Shown here in pieces: positions 23,177 to 35,988 of a stretch of 64,000 nt of DNA (position 1 is its first letter; the number at the start of each line of letters is the position of its first letter). The stretch comes from Malania oleifera (taxonomy: Eukaryota; Streptophyta; Magnoliopsida; Santalales; Ximeniaceae), in NCBI RefSeq assembly GCF_029873635.1, contig NC_080428.1, forward strand, positions 66,681,101 through 66,745,100, read 5' to 3'. Position numbers and translations under genes: made by a program. The notes beneath the pieces were generated by a model that did no database searches, was not told where the DNA came from, and was given only the letters and a program-made list of their open reading frames with translations.

Positions 23177-23479
23177 TGTAATAACCCGAATAATAATAAT
23201 GTAATTTAATAAAGAGGAAGGGAAATTATTAGGGCCTCGTCGACGAACACAGGGGATTCATCGACGAGGGTATAAGAGGATCTCGTCGATGAAGATAGGA
23301 TTCGTCGACGAGGAAATACTGAGAGAGGTTTTGAGCAAACTAAATTTCGTTGATGAGGAGTGGGTTTCGTTGACGAAATTATTAAAGAACTCGTCGATGA
23401 GATGACGTGACTCGTCGACGAATCTAGTCCAATAAATATCAAAAACCTGGATTTAAATGTCAAAAATTAGCAAAATTTT

Positions 23480-23510
<31 letters not shown>

Positions 23511-25182
23511 TCGGTTTCTCTCTCTTCTCTCTTCGATTTCGGGCCAGATTTCCGTTGGTTCGACGATCTGAAGCCACCACGACGCTCTTGGGGAAGTTCT
23601 CTCCAAATCTATCAGAGCGAATCGTTGGTGAAAGTAAGTTGGAAATCATCCCTGAGTTGAGGTAAGACTTTTTAAGCCAAATTTGGTCTTACGGTAGTTA
23701 TAAGAAATGATATACACATGAAAATACTGAAGTTTAGTACTGAAAGTTTTCATTTTTAGGGTATTGATTAGGAAATCCTACGGGTGTGAGACCAGAGTTT
23801 ATAGGGGCTTTTCTCAGTAGTCAGGTAAGGGAATAAACTAAAGTAGTTATTTTCCATGCAAATTATTATTATGTATGAGTAAATTTACTTTTAGAAAAGC
23901 ATGTATTATATCTGTATATTACGAAAGAATTGTATACTTGGGAAAATACTGCTAATATGTTGAAATGAATATGTATGTATGAGATGTCAAAAACTATGAT
24001 TTTAGAATACAATGTATGGTTTTATACAGCAAAGGTGTGGCATGAATATTATTTTTCGTGGAAAAATATCATGATATGACAATGATAGGAATGAAATATG
24101 TTTTGAGAAATTATGAAAGAATACAGTACATTATGAGGTTGAAAATACATGATAAATTGATTATTTTCAGAATGATATACATATGTGAAATGATTTCGGC
24201 ACGAGACCGTATTTATGAAATAATCGGCACGAGGCCGTATTTATGAAATGTTCAGTACGAGGCCGTATTTATGAAATTATGAAAGATGTTATATTATCAT
24301 GTATTATATGTTATTAGAACCTGGATGTTAGTTTAGTTTAGTTCAGTTCAGTTCAAGAGCGCGGTACCGTAGCTTATAGATCAGATACTTATGATCAGAT
24401 TAGTGCTAACCACCCCACGAGGGGGGTGGGAGATGGATAGTCGATGTGGCTTTCAGTAGAGTGTGGACGTCCACCTGACAGTTTAGACCAGGGTGTGGCA
24501 GGCCCATCGTACTTACAGACATTTTTGGCTCGGCAGTGGTTGGCCAGCCATTGTCAGGTCCCGCCTTCGGGCTGCACAACCTGTCATGGGGGGTAATACA
24601 TGACATCAGCTAGTTATTCATCCTGTGCATGTTTTCAATATTATCAGTTATAACAGATGTCTTATGTACGATATGATTTATTAGCAAATATGAAAGTATA
24701 TGATTATTCAGTACGATATGATAGACGTTTACAGAAATATGAAATGTACTGTATATGTATAATTGCCTTTAATGTTCATGTTGCCACACAACTGTATTTA
24801 GTTTATTTTCCCTTACTGAGAAGTGTCTCACCTTCGAACTTAATTAATTTTTCAGGAGACCCTGAGAGACCGGCGGGTCGTGACCGCCGTTGAGTGAGTT
24901 GAGCTTCCTTGCTAGAAGGGTAAGCTTTGAGTTAGAATCAGGAGATTTTTGTTGTAAGATTCTAGATTTATTTTGATGTTTTGGAGATTGAATTCAAATA
25001 CTGTATTTTGGGAATATAGTAGACTCTGGTATTATGTAATTAATGGTTTGATGTATGTAAATTATTTTTACTGCTGCTTAGGTTTCCGCTGTTTATGTCA
25101 GGTGTCCCCGCTACCCATGAATTCGGGTTGATCATTTTATTTATTATGTTTCACTTTATAGTAAGATTTTGAGGTCGTTACA
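23177..25182 (+). mobile_element. Solo LTR of a Ty3/gypsy chromovirus
   Basis: A 2006-bp LTR begins TGTAATAACCCG and ends GGTCGTTACA, and is flanked by perfect 5-bp duplications TGGCA at 23172-23176 and 25183-25187. It shares with the LTRs at 27087-29601 and 34226-35988 (a) a cluster of TCGTCGACGA and variants at 23237-23421, (b) a CT-rich leader (23479-23520), (c) the GATCTGAAGCCACCACGA-type block after it, and (d) a CCTTCGGGCTGCACAACC-type block (24575 region). The interior and the second LTR are gone, consistent with LTR-LTR recombination. Open frames inside have no coding meaning. Confidence 0.9.
23237..23421 (+). promoter_or_regulatory. Cluster of TCGTCGACGA decamers in the solo LTR
   Basis: Exact palindromic decamers at 23237-23246, 23302-23311 and 23412-23421, plus at least five one- or two-base variants (TCATCGACGA, TCGTCGATGA, TCGTTGATGA, TCGTTGACGA) between them. 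They sit directly upstream of the presumed TATA (ATAAATA near 23432) and the CT-rich leader, the expected place of U3 enhancer elements. Confidence 0.6.
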
Positions 25183-25187
25183 TGGCA

Positions 25188-27086
25188 GGTAACAATGAGT
25201 TTGTGTCTTTTGGTGCTACCTTACCATCAATCAATTTGAGGGGCATATGAATTGAGTTTTCTAGCTTTGCTTTAGTATATCCTCTTAGTAATGAAGTCAA
25301 TCCCTAACTATAAAGGTAGAGATTCTTCTTTTGTGGGAAGATTTTCTAAGACGTCTAAACCCTTCAACATAGGTGACCCTTGGTTGTGGTTGACTTTCTG
25401 CTTTTAGGGTATTCTATTTCATCCTTGAAGAGTCCTCCATCCTATTTTCTTCTTCTTTTGATAAAGTTGATATCATTCTTCTTGGTAAGGTCTGCTTTTA
25501 TGCCAATGATTTCAAGGCTAGGTTAAATCTTCCTTTACCTTCATTAATCAGAAAAGTTGTTTGCCATTACATTCTTGCTCTAGCCTAACTAGCCCCTTGT
25601 GGTTCGTGTATCCTACGATAATTCGTTTATCTTTTAGTTAAAAGTGATGTTTAAATGTAGGTTGATGTCTTTTAGGATCTTTCCACAATTAAAAGCTTGT
25701 TTGATGATGTGGCCTAGTATTACTTATTTGCAAAGGGAATGCAAAAGTGTTATGCCCAAAACCCCAAATTTCATTTATAAGAAGTCAAAGGACTTCTTGT
25801 TTCTTAGTTAGAAGAAGGATTGGGGTATAGACATGGAGTGGGGTAACTCTATGCAACACTTGGTCAGCCTATTCCTTTTCCAAAAGGAGATGGAAATTAG
25901 TGTGGCCCTAAATAGGGTTGAATTAAATTCATTTGGAAAGCTGATTACCTTCAAAAATATGGCCACAATTTTTGCTTAGGATGGTTTGTTTCTTTCTTGT
26001 TATTTAACTTTTTTATGATCTAACCACTTAGTTGTACCTTGTAGGGACGTTGATCTTACTTTCCTTTTTAATTTTCTAAATTAAAAGATTGGAGTAAGAT
26101 GCTAAGATGAAACCCAAAGTCCACTATCATGGTGGATAAAGGGAAGGAGGCTAGTAAAGGCTTCCCACTAATGAGCTTAAGAAAAGAAGTTGACAGTCAA
26201 TGAACTAGACTAAAAAAAGACATGTTAGGACCCTTTTGTTAGTTATTACTACACACTAGCAAGTGGGATTGGCATATTTCCATATTTCCTTACCCCTTGC
26301 CTATTTATCCACTTTTGAAAGAGCCTAGGGCCAACAAGTCCATCATTGTTAATGAGAAAGAGGCAAGTATGATCTTAAAGGGGTAATCTTTGCTAGAGGA
26401 CAAGAAGGGGCTATATAAGATGTCTAACAAATCCTTAATGAGCCAAAATTTCCAAACTTTATCAAGATGTGTCATCTCTCCTTTTACATGGTTATGTAAT
26501 CTGGCCTAAATGTGAGAGCTTGATAGTTAACTCCTATGTTGTATGTTATAAGGCTCAATTTAGCTAAAAATATGGATGTTCAATGGTGCCTTGAGAATTG
26601 AACCCAATTCCCGTATATTGTGATCCTTCACCAAAAAAAAAAAAAAATCAACTTATACCAAAACTAAGTTTAGGGTGGCCCAAGATAAATCCAAAGCAAA
26701 GAAGAGTGAAGCCATTGAAAATGCCAAGGTTAGGGTTGTTGAAGCATAGAAGATTACAATTAGAAAAAAAGGCCAAAGCTAATTACTTTGACATTAACAC
26801 TTTAGTAGATTTACATTATTGTGAAGGATTGTTAGGGCAAGGTTAACCCTCTACTTTCAACAATTTTGCATCATTTTGTCTTAAATTTTGCTAAACTTAA
26901 GATCTTGGTCTCCATCAATTACTAGTCACCAAATGCCTTGTGAATATGTGTTCCTTTACTTCCAATAGGTGCTTTTGCATTATCAAGTCTCAAGCTTCAT
27001 TAGAGTTAAAATCTTGGCTTACCATTAGTTTCAAGTCAATGTAAGCCTTGTGAATCTACACCTTTATCTCTTGACCTAAGTTCCAA
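25188..27086. other. Degenerate sequence, identity unknown
   Basis: Moderate GC compared with the flanks. Translated pieces on the plus strand look protein-like but are interrupted everywhere, and no domain was recognised. The solo LTR at 23.2-25.2 kb appears to have inserted into the left edge of this sequence. It could be an old retroelement without recognisable pol. Confidence 0.35.
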
Positions 27087-27367
27087 TGTAGAGATCTAGA
27101 GAATTTAACTTATGAGAAAATGAGAAAAATAAAGAAAAGAAAAAGAAAGGGAAAGAAAAGAATAAAGGAAGAAAATTTACAGGGCAAAGCAGCAGGGACT
27201 CGTCGACGAGTGTCCTGCGCTAGTTGATAAGGAGATATCGAGAGCTAGGGAAAATTTCAGATTTTCAGGGTTCGTCAACGAACCCATTGATTTTGTTGAT
27301 GAATGGTCTTCATTGACTCGTCGATGAAGCTTATATTCTCATCGATGATTACACGTGGCCAGCCGTC

Positions 27368-27376
27368 TATATAAAG
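27368..27376 (+). promoter_or_regulatory. LTR TATA box
   Basis: TATATAAAG immediately downstream of the decamer cluster and about 30-40 bases before the CT-rich leader, as expected for a U3/R boundary. Confidence 0.65.
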
Positions 27377-27972
27377 GCAAAAATCAGATTTTCAGCGAGA
27401 AAATTTCCTCTCCCTCACTTTCTCTCTCTAGGTTACGGCCAGCCCACCTTCTCTCTTTAATTTTAGCCGATTTTAGCCCGATTCAATGATCAGAAGCTAC
27501 CACGAGGTTTGTGGGGAGATTCTCTACAAATTAATCAAAGCGGATCGTTGAGTTGGGGTCCCTGGGCACCACTCCAAAACCATGGTAACTAAGGTATTTT
27601 AGGGTTTAATTGTTAATTTAGAGTATTTGGGGCCTAGGAAAATACTGAATGATACATTATTCTGGGAGTTGAATTGATTGAGTTGGGTAAATGTGAATTT
27701 CAGGGTTTTGAACTTCGAACACCGAGAGGCGTGGATTTAGGGTTGTTAGCAGGCCTCTCAGTAAGTCAAGTAAGAGGAATAAATTATAACAGTAATTTTT
27801 TTTTTTTTAAATTACTGGTTGAGTAAATATGTAAAAATGAGAATATGATATTTTTCCAATGATTATTATGATATGAATATCAAATAAAATTGTGTGGCAT
27901 GTGATTTATATTGGAAATGTATTTGAAACTGGGTTATGTGATTTGCATTGAGAATAATGAGACTAATATATA

Positions 27973-27994
27973 TTCATTTCTGCATAAAACATTT

Positions 27995-28028
<34 letters not shown>

Positions 28029-28050
28029 AAATGTTTTATGCAGAAATGAA
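27973..28050. repeat. Perfect 78-bp palindrome around a TA repeat
   Basis: TTCATTTCTGCATAAAACAT reads into a TA repeat and out again as its exact reverse complement, ending TTTTATGCAGAAATGAA. Each arm is 39 bases with no mismatch, counting the TA repeat. Related LTRs in this window do not show it. Confidence 0.95.
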
Positions 28051-29604
28051 GATAAGGGGAAACCCAGTTATGCTTTATATATTGAATTGTGAGGATATGA
28101 GATTTGAAATATGGGAAATGATGAAAAGTAGAATGCATAATTGTTTTATTGAAAACGATGAATTGTGATATACCAATGTGTATTTTATTAGAAAGTGATG
28201 GAATATAATATATAGGCATAGAAATATTTTATATAATAAACGAGGAAATAAGGAATATCGATATGTTTTATTGAGAAATGTTAAAATACGTGAAATGAGA
28301 TATGTACTATTATGAGATGAAATGTGTATTTATATAATGAGAATGAAACATAAAATGATGAGAATATTACTGATGTGATGAGATGAACCAACATACTGAA
28401 ATGAGAATACTGAAATGTGAATATTGAAATGTGAATACTAAAATGTGAAATGAGAACCCTGATGGACGATTATTGGATAGAGAGCATGGTACCGTTGCTA
28501 GTGAGGTGTTCGTGCAACCACACGGTCTCGTGGAAAGTGTGGCGTGGCAGTCGATTGAGCCAATGAGATGGTTAGTTTTGCCACCTAGAGTCCGAACCAA
28601 GTGTAGACAGGCCAATCGTACTACAGACAGAAAAATTCCTTATTGATCTCACTGGGTAGGCCAATTGCGGTTAGGTCTAGCCTTCGGGTCGCACAACTCG
28701 GTCATGGGGGGAAGCATGACGATGTGAATATCCTCAGAGCAGCCATGAGTTATAGACAGAATGTGTATTTGTTATTGGTGGACACTCATGAGTTATATTG
28801 TGGAATGAAAATGACAAATGAAAGAGTGTAAATTTAATGACAAAAATAATTAGGGCGAAGTAAAACTCTTTGCCCGAAGCTTACTGAGTAAGGTGAGTGC
28901 CTTGATAAGTATCAGTTGTAACCGCACCTGAATTAATCGAGCAAGGTTACAAACAATATTAGAGCAGAGGGGCGTTACATGTATGAGCATGTAATCTCCC
29001 CTATCCTCAGGTATTTTCGCCGATAAATATTGGTTGTATATGTATGAGTATGAGAAATGGTATCAAAGCTTATAAAATTATGTTTTATAACTATATGATT
29101 ATGAGTACATATTTGTATAGTTTCTCAAAAGATATAATCATTAAAATGAATATATTATGATATAACTCATGTTCCATACACTGTAAATAATTTATTCCGT
29201 TTTATTGATAGGTGTCTCACCTAAATATTTAAATATTTCAGGGAACCGTGATAGATAAGGAGATAGAGCTCCTAGATAGAGGGGAGCTAGTACCCTGATA
29301 GTCAGGGTAAGTGTTTTGTATAGGGGATGTGTTTGTGTAATCCCCTAGGGTATGTTGTTGATTTTGGATATGTGTATAGATATGTGTATATATGGATGGA
29401 TAGTTCTCTGGTATTTGTATTCTAGATGGTTCGTAAATATTAACTTTCGTTGTTAGGCAAGTTTGTATGAGATTGACTATTTATCCGGTACCCTTCGGGT
29501 TGGTTATGTTGATATGGTATCAAAGTTTGTGACGTGGCAGATGATTGACTTATTGATTATTGTTTATACAAAAAAAATGATATGAAAATCGGGGCGTCAC
29601 AGTT

Positions 29605-29616
29605 TGGTATCAGAGC
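29605..29616 (+). other. Primer binding site, initiator tRNA-Met
   Basis: TGGTATCAGAGC, three bases after the LTR end, is a full match to the plant initiator tRNA-Met complement. Confidence 0.95.
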
Positions 29617-32600
29617 CTAGGTTGTTAGGTTCTACAAACTTTAGTAAACAGCGAAATACAATACCAGAGTATAGGAATGCGTTTTAATGAGAATATAAGA
29701 TGGGTATGTTGAGATATAAGTCAGTTGTTGTTAGAGGATGAGATTGAAATTTAGGGTTCTATCTTGCGGCCTGGAGGCAGGAGTTTCGTGATTGTTTTTG
29801 TGATTTTCCTAGGGTGATGACTTCAGGAAAACCATAGTAAACTATCGTCGGTTCTTGTTTCTGAGTGGTAGGACTAAATCTTAAATTTGGATTGAGGACG
29901 TTAAGATGAATGGTTATAAAAGAATATTTTATAGGTTTTAGTTTGTTGAGTGTATTAGTGGTGTTATGATGATAAAGTTCTAAGGCTGTCTTGTATCTTT
30001 TTCAGGATGGAGCCTAGAAGTAGCAATGCACATGTTGGAGGTGATGAGACAAGGCCTTCCAGTATGGGCGGCGGAGACCCCGATGCAGTGCTACGTAGTG
30101 TCACCCAGTAGGTGATGACAAAGATGGCCAGGAGCTCAGGGGAGCGGAGTTATACGATTGAGCAGTTCACGCATATGAGACCCTCGTCATTCTCCGAAGG
30201 GGCTAACCTATTCATGGCTGAGAACTGGGTCCAAGATATAGAGGAGATGTTTGCAGTGCTCCCTTGTACCGAGGAGAAGAAAGTATCCTTTGCTGCATTC
30301 AAGTTGGCAGGGGAGGCATAACGCTGGTGGAGATCAGCAAAATTATTAGAGGAGTAGAGACCTAAGCCTATAACTGTGACCTAGAGCTACTTCAGGGAGT
30401 TATTCTTTGAGCGATACTTCCTTGCTACCATCATAAATGTGAAGGCAGCAGAGTTTTTACACTTGGGCTTGAGATAGGGTTTGTATAAGCAGGTAGTGGG
30501 CTTTCAGGTCCAGACCTTTTTAGAGCTGGTAGATAAAGTTACAGTGATTGAGACCAGCCTACATAGAGGTGCTGGAGCATAGAGCCAGAGAAAGAGGCCT
30601 ATGCCTCTCGATTTCCAAGCAGGTTCTAGCCAGGGACCTTGGAGAAGGTAGGAGAGTAGAGGAGGTCGAAGACAGGGGATGGGAGATCAAGTGATACAGT
30701 GCAGACTGATGCCCCCTATTTATCCCAGATGCTACAAGAGCTACCCAGGAGAGTGTTAGGTCAAAGAGATGGTATGTTACCAATGCTATCAGCTTGGCCA
30801 CATGGCGAGAGACTGTCGAGCACCGCCAGTGAATGCGCCTGCTCCTAGACCATATTAAGGATGTCACCAGGCACCCCGAGGCAGTTAGTTTGATTCAGGG
30901 GCGACTCTCTCTTTTATCGCACGAGAGTTTATTAAATTTTTTGGGATAGAAACTTAGCCACTAGACATCAGTTTGTCAGTTTCTACGCCGACTGGGGTTG
31001 TAGTGTTATATAGGAAGGTACTTTGGAACTATCCATTTTGTATTCAGGGGAGGTTTTTATTAGCTAATTTGGTGGTTTTAGAGATGCATGAGTTTCAGGT
31101 GATTTTGGGGATGGACTGGCTAGCTGCCCACTATGCCAGTATTGACTATCATCATAGAGAGGTAGAATTCAGACCTCCAAGAGAGGAGGAGTACAGATTT
31201 ATGGGGACATATGTGCGTACCCCACTATAGATGTTATTCACCATTCAGGCGAGGAGGTTGTTGTTGGAGGGCTGTCAGGGATATTTGGCCTACATGAAGG
31301 AAGTATCAGAAGGGGAGCTGAGGTTAGAGGATATCCCGATAGTAAGGGATTTTCCTGATGTATTTCCAAAGAATTTGCCGAGACTACCTCCTGATCATGA
31401 GGTGGAGTTTACAATTGACCTAACTCCGGAAACAACGCCAATTTCTAAAGCACCGTATTGAATGCCACCGGTGGAATTAAAAGAATTGAAGGAACAACTA
31501 CAAGAACTGTTAGATAAGGGGTTTATTTGGTCCAACGTGTCCCTATGGGGAGCGCCGATTTTGTTTGTGAGGAATAAGGATGGGTCGATGAGAATGTGCA
31601 TCGGCTATAGAGAAATTAATAAAGTGACTATCAAAAATAAATACCTGTTTCCTTGCATTGATGATTTGTTTGACCAGCTACAGGCGACACAGACTTTCTC
31701 GAAGATAGATCTACGGTCTGGGTACCATCAGGTGAAGGTCAAGGTGGAGGATGTTCTAAAGATGGTGTTTAGGACTCAATATGGCCATTATGAATTTCTG
31801 GTTATGCAGTTTGGATTAACAAATGCTCTTGTAGTGTTTATGGATATCATGAACAGGGTCTTCCACTAGTATTTGGACCAGTTCGTAGTGGTGTTTATCG
31901 ACGACATACTGGTGTATTCAAAAAGCTTGAAGGAGCACGAAGAACATATGAGGATAGTGCTTCAAGTGCTGAAAGAAATAAAACTGTATACGAAATTCAA
32001 GAAGTGCGAGTTCTAACTGAAGTAGATTACCTTCCTTGGACACGTGGTATCTAGGGGTGGTATTTCAATAGATCCGAGCAAGATTGAGGCGATGGTAGAT
32101 TGGGTACGACTGAAGAATGTGCAGAAGATCAAAAGCTTCTTAAGATTGGTTGGGTACTACCACAGGTTTGTTGAGGGTTTTTCCAAACTGTCAAGCCCAC
32201 TAACTAGATTGACCAGGAAAGGTGTGAAGTTTGAGTAGTCTGATGAATGCGAATGGAGTTTTCAAGAGTTGAAGTACCAACTCATCACTGCACCGATTTT
32301 GACAATTCCTTTAGAAGAAGAGAGTTTCGTAATTTATAGTGATGCATCACATAAATAGCTCGGATGTGTTCTGATACAGCAAGGGAGAGTTGTAGCGTAT
32401 GCCTCTAGAGAGCTGAAAGAATATGATAAAAACTATCCTACCCATGATCTGGAATTAGCCGCGGTGGTCTACACGTTGAAAATTTGGAGACACTATCTAT
32501 ATGAGGGTAGGTGTAATATTTTTACAGATCATAAGATTTTGAAATACTTCTTCACACAGAAAGAATTAAACATGAGGCAGAGGATATGACTGGAGCTGAT

Positions 32601-34225
32601 AAAAGATTACAACTGCACCATCAGTTACCACCCGAGAAAGGCTAATGTAGTAGTTGATGCTCTGATCTGGGAATTAGTAGGAGCAGCAGTGTCAACAAGG
32701 ATGATTCAGCATCTGATTCAAATGGATTTAGAAAGACTTGGGGTGGAACTAGTAGAGGGTTATCACCAGGTATTTATTGCCAATCTGGTACTATAGCCGA
32801 CCCTACGGTTAAGAATTAAAGTTGCTCAGATGAAAGATGCAAAATCAGTGAAGATTATGGATAAAGTGTAGGATGGTCAAGAAACAGAATTTAGTATCTC
32901 GGATGATGGAGCCTTGAGGTTCCACACCAGGCTGTGCATACCTCTCGGCCCTGAGATTAAGAGGATTATCTTGGAGAAAGCACACCGATCCCTTTATACA
33001 TTGCACCCAAGAAGCACTAAAATGTATAGGGATCTTAGGGAGTTATTTTGGTGGACCAACATGAAGAAAGAGATAACTGAATTTGTGGAGTAGTGTTTGA
33101 CATGCCAGCAGGTGAAAGCTGAGCATCAGAGACTAGCGGGATCATTGCAATCACTTCACATTCCTGAATGGAAATGAGAGCATATTTCGATGGATTTTGT
33201 CACAAGGTTACCGCCGACATTGTATGGATAGGATGCCATATGGGTAGTCGTAGACCGGATGATGAATACTGCCCATTTCCTTCCCATCAGAGTTAACTAC
33301 TCCATGAGTAGATTGACTGAGTTGTATATTCAGGTGATAGTTAAACTGCATGGCGTGCCAATGTCCATAGTATCAGACTGAGACCCACGGTTCACATCTC
33401 AGTTTTGGAGGAGTTTGCAAAGAGCCATGGGTTCTCAATTGACGTTCAACATAATATTTCATCCTTAGACAGATGGAAAGACAGAGAGGACTATATAGAT
33501 ATTGGAGGATATGTTGCGAACTTATGCACTGGACTTCGGGGGTAGTTGGATACAGTTCTTGCAGTTAGTTCAATTTGCTTACAAAAATAGCTACCAGGTC
33601 AGGATTGAGATTACACCATATGAGACGTTATATGGTAGGAGGTGTCGACCTCCATTGTATTGGGACAAAATTGGCGAGAGACATATTTTGGGGCCAGAGT
33701 TAGTCCAGCAGAATTATGATAAAGTCAGACACATCAGAGACAGAATCAGGACAACTTAGAGTCAGCAGAAGAGTTATGCAGATACTCACCTACGAGAGTT
33801 GGAGTTTGATGTAGGGAATCATGTGTTTCTGAAAGTGGCACCAATGAAAGGGGTTATGAGGTTTGGGCGGAAGGGTAGGTTGAGCCCTAAGTATATTGGA
33901 CCATTCGAGATTCTTGAGAGAGTGGGTCCAGTTGCCTACAGGTTAGCCTTACCACCGGTGCTGTCCAAAATTCATGGCCGTATTCTGTATATCCATGTTG
34001 AGGAAATACGTCCCAGATCCCTCCCATGTGATCAGTTATGAGGCAATGAAACTTAGTGATGCCTTGTCTTACAAAGAAAAGCTAGTGCATATTTTGGATC
34101 AGAAGGAACAAGAACTATGCACAAAGAGGATTCCACTAGTAAAAGTACTATGGCGCAATCATGCAGTTGAAGAGGTTTCGTGGGAATTAGAAGAATAGAT
34201 GCGCCAGAGATATCCTATCACGCTC

Positions 34226-35988
34226 TGAACCCGAAAATGGGAGCCAGGGTTGAAAATGTAATCTAACCTGTTTCGATATTAAACAAACCATCCAAAGACA
34301 CAGGACAGTGGATGAGGGTCCGACCCCGTGGGGTTCCCAAGCACCCAGTACACATCCACATACAATCATATACGCAGTGGAAAAAGGTTTTTCTATATAC
34401 ATACAGTACCATACCAGAGTTTATACAAGAACAAAATCAAGGCTCCAACAGACAACGTACAATCGGGTGGCCAACATATCTCAAAATGGCAACCCACAAA
34501 ATAAAAGTCCTAACACTTACCCAAGCGCTACCTGCAGTACACCGACCACTACGCTCCCAACACAAGGACGCTAGTTTTGGTTACTCGAAGGACCTAAAAA
34601 TATGTACATACAGTAGGGGTGAGACACCTCTCAATAAGGAAGAATACATGTTATATCGGTGTGTGGCATTTGAGTGTTATCATGACGCAACATATACACA
34701 GTTAAATGCAATTCCTGTACTAATTTCACAACAGTGCATACACGCATACACACATGATCAAGCAATCCCGGTGTTATCACACCCTTCGCCCTGAAGCCGA
34801 CCCGCGATATCCAGCGTTGGCTCGTAACTAACCCGCGAAACACGGCGCCACCGGCACATGGCTAGTCCCAGACTCCCATGGCATCGTACCAGCACAAACT
34901 GGTGGATCCACACCCTTTGGTGATTTGCTGGTAAGACTCACGCCCTCAGATATAGAGCTGGACACTCTTGCCAAACATGGCCTAGCGATTTCATATGCCC
35001 ATGGATATAAAATCGGACACTCTCAGTACCTAGAACAAATTCGGAACCCCGTTCCTACTCGCATTTCAACCAAAATACAACACATGCATGCTCATATAAC
35101 CAAACAAACTACACTCATTTGGTAATCTAAAATCATGGTTTTCCAAACACATATAGTTACACAAGTTAAGGCATGACCATCCTTATAACACAGTATAAAT
35201 CATCATATACATTTGGTTTCCAACAAAACCAGGGATGCAACCCGATACCCCCTTTTTCCTAAAACTGTAATCATGAAAAATCCATAGTTTTACCCGTTAG
35301 ATCCCCCCAAATGAGTAACCAAAATGCACAGAGGACTGTGAATCACAGTTCTATTGAGTATAATTTCAAAAATAACTGATATAAACACAATTCCCCTTAC
35401 CTTAATTTCCTCCAAATAACAAATCCCGAACTCCAAGACTCCTAAACAGCGAATCGAGTTCCAAAACCTACAAATCCCAGTACAGAAGGTACTCACAAAA
35501 ATGTTCTCTACAAAACGACCAGATCAGAATTGAAAAATGAGCCTAACCTCGATTTTACGCCAAAATTCGAAAATGGGCGAACCGAAAATCTGATCTGTAG
35601 AACTTGTAGAGAATCCTTTCACGATCCTCGTGGTAACTTTGGATTGTTGAATCTGACGATGAACGGTGAATAATTCTAGAGAGAGAGAGAGAGTATATGG
35701 TGAGTTTCTAGAAAGATAGAGAGAGGATATTTAGATTTCTTAGTTGAGAAGTAATGTAAATTCCTTTTTATAGCCTTTGACCCGGCTACCCTCGTCGACG
35801 AAATAGTGTCCTCATCGACAAGCCTGAGATTCTCGATTTCCCAAAATCTTGCGGCTTCTCCTCATCGACGAGTTTATAAACTTCGTCGACAAGCAGAACA
35901 AAGCCTTCGTCGATGAAGCCCGCTCAAATTCCAATTTTACCCTTCTTTTTATTATTTAAACCCACATATCACGGTTCGGGTTCTTACA
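34226..35988 (-). repeat. 3' LTR of the minus-strand chromovirus
   Basis: 1763 bp. On the minus strand it begins TGTAAGAACCCGAACC next to the polypurine tract and ends CCCATTTTCGGGTTCA. It contains the TCGTCGACGA decamer (35792-35801) and variants to about 35925, a TATAAAAA box (35765-35772, minus strand) and a GA/CT leader (35678-35692). The end at 34226 is inferred from the matching terminal sequence. Confidence 0.8.

Larger units (their letters stand above)
27087..29601 (+). repeat. 5' LTR of the plus-strand chromovirus
   Basis: About 2.5 kb from TGTAGAGATC to GGGGCGTCACA. The 5' boundary is inferred from the TG and from LTR size; the 3' boundary is fixed by the primer binding site. It contains the TCGTCGACGA decamer (27200-27209) with several variants to 27350, a TATA box at 27368-27376, a CT-rich leader, and the GCCTTCGGGTCGCACAAC block near 28680. 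Confidence 0.8.
27087..34225 (+). mobile_element. Ty3/gypsy chromovirus fossil (Tekay/Del-like), 5' LTR to pol end
   Basis: 5' LTR 27087-29601, primer binding site 29605-29616, then gag from about 30006 with a CCHC knuckle at 30775-30816, aspartic protease about 30885-31100 (DSGAT motif near 30892), reverse transcriptase about 31460-32050 (IDDILVY at 31897-31917), RNase H about 32240-32620, integrase about 32950-33700, and a C-terminal chromodomain about 34060-34198. The chromodomain places it among chromoviruses; Tekay/Del is the best fit from the LTR length, initiator tRNA-Met site and chromodomain sequence. The 3' LTR is missing: the sequence ends where the LTR of the opposite-strand element begins. 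Broken, with more than ten interruptions in gag-pol. Confidence 0.9.

Noticed and set aside
27911-28219. Open frames on both strands across the palindrome
   Set aside because: They lie inside a chromovirus LTR and simply mirror each other through the inverted repeat.
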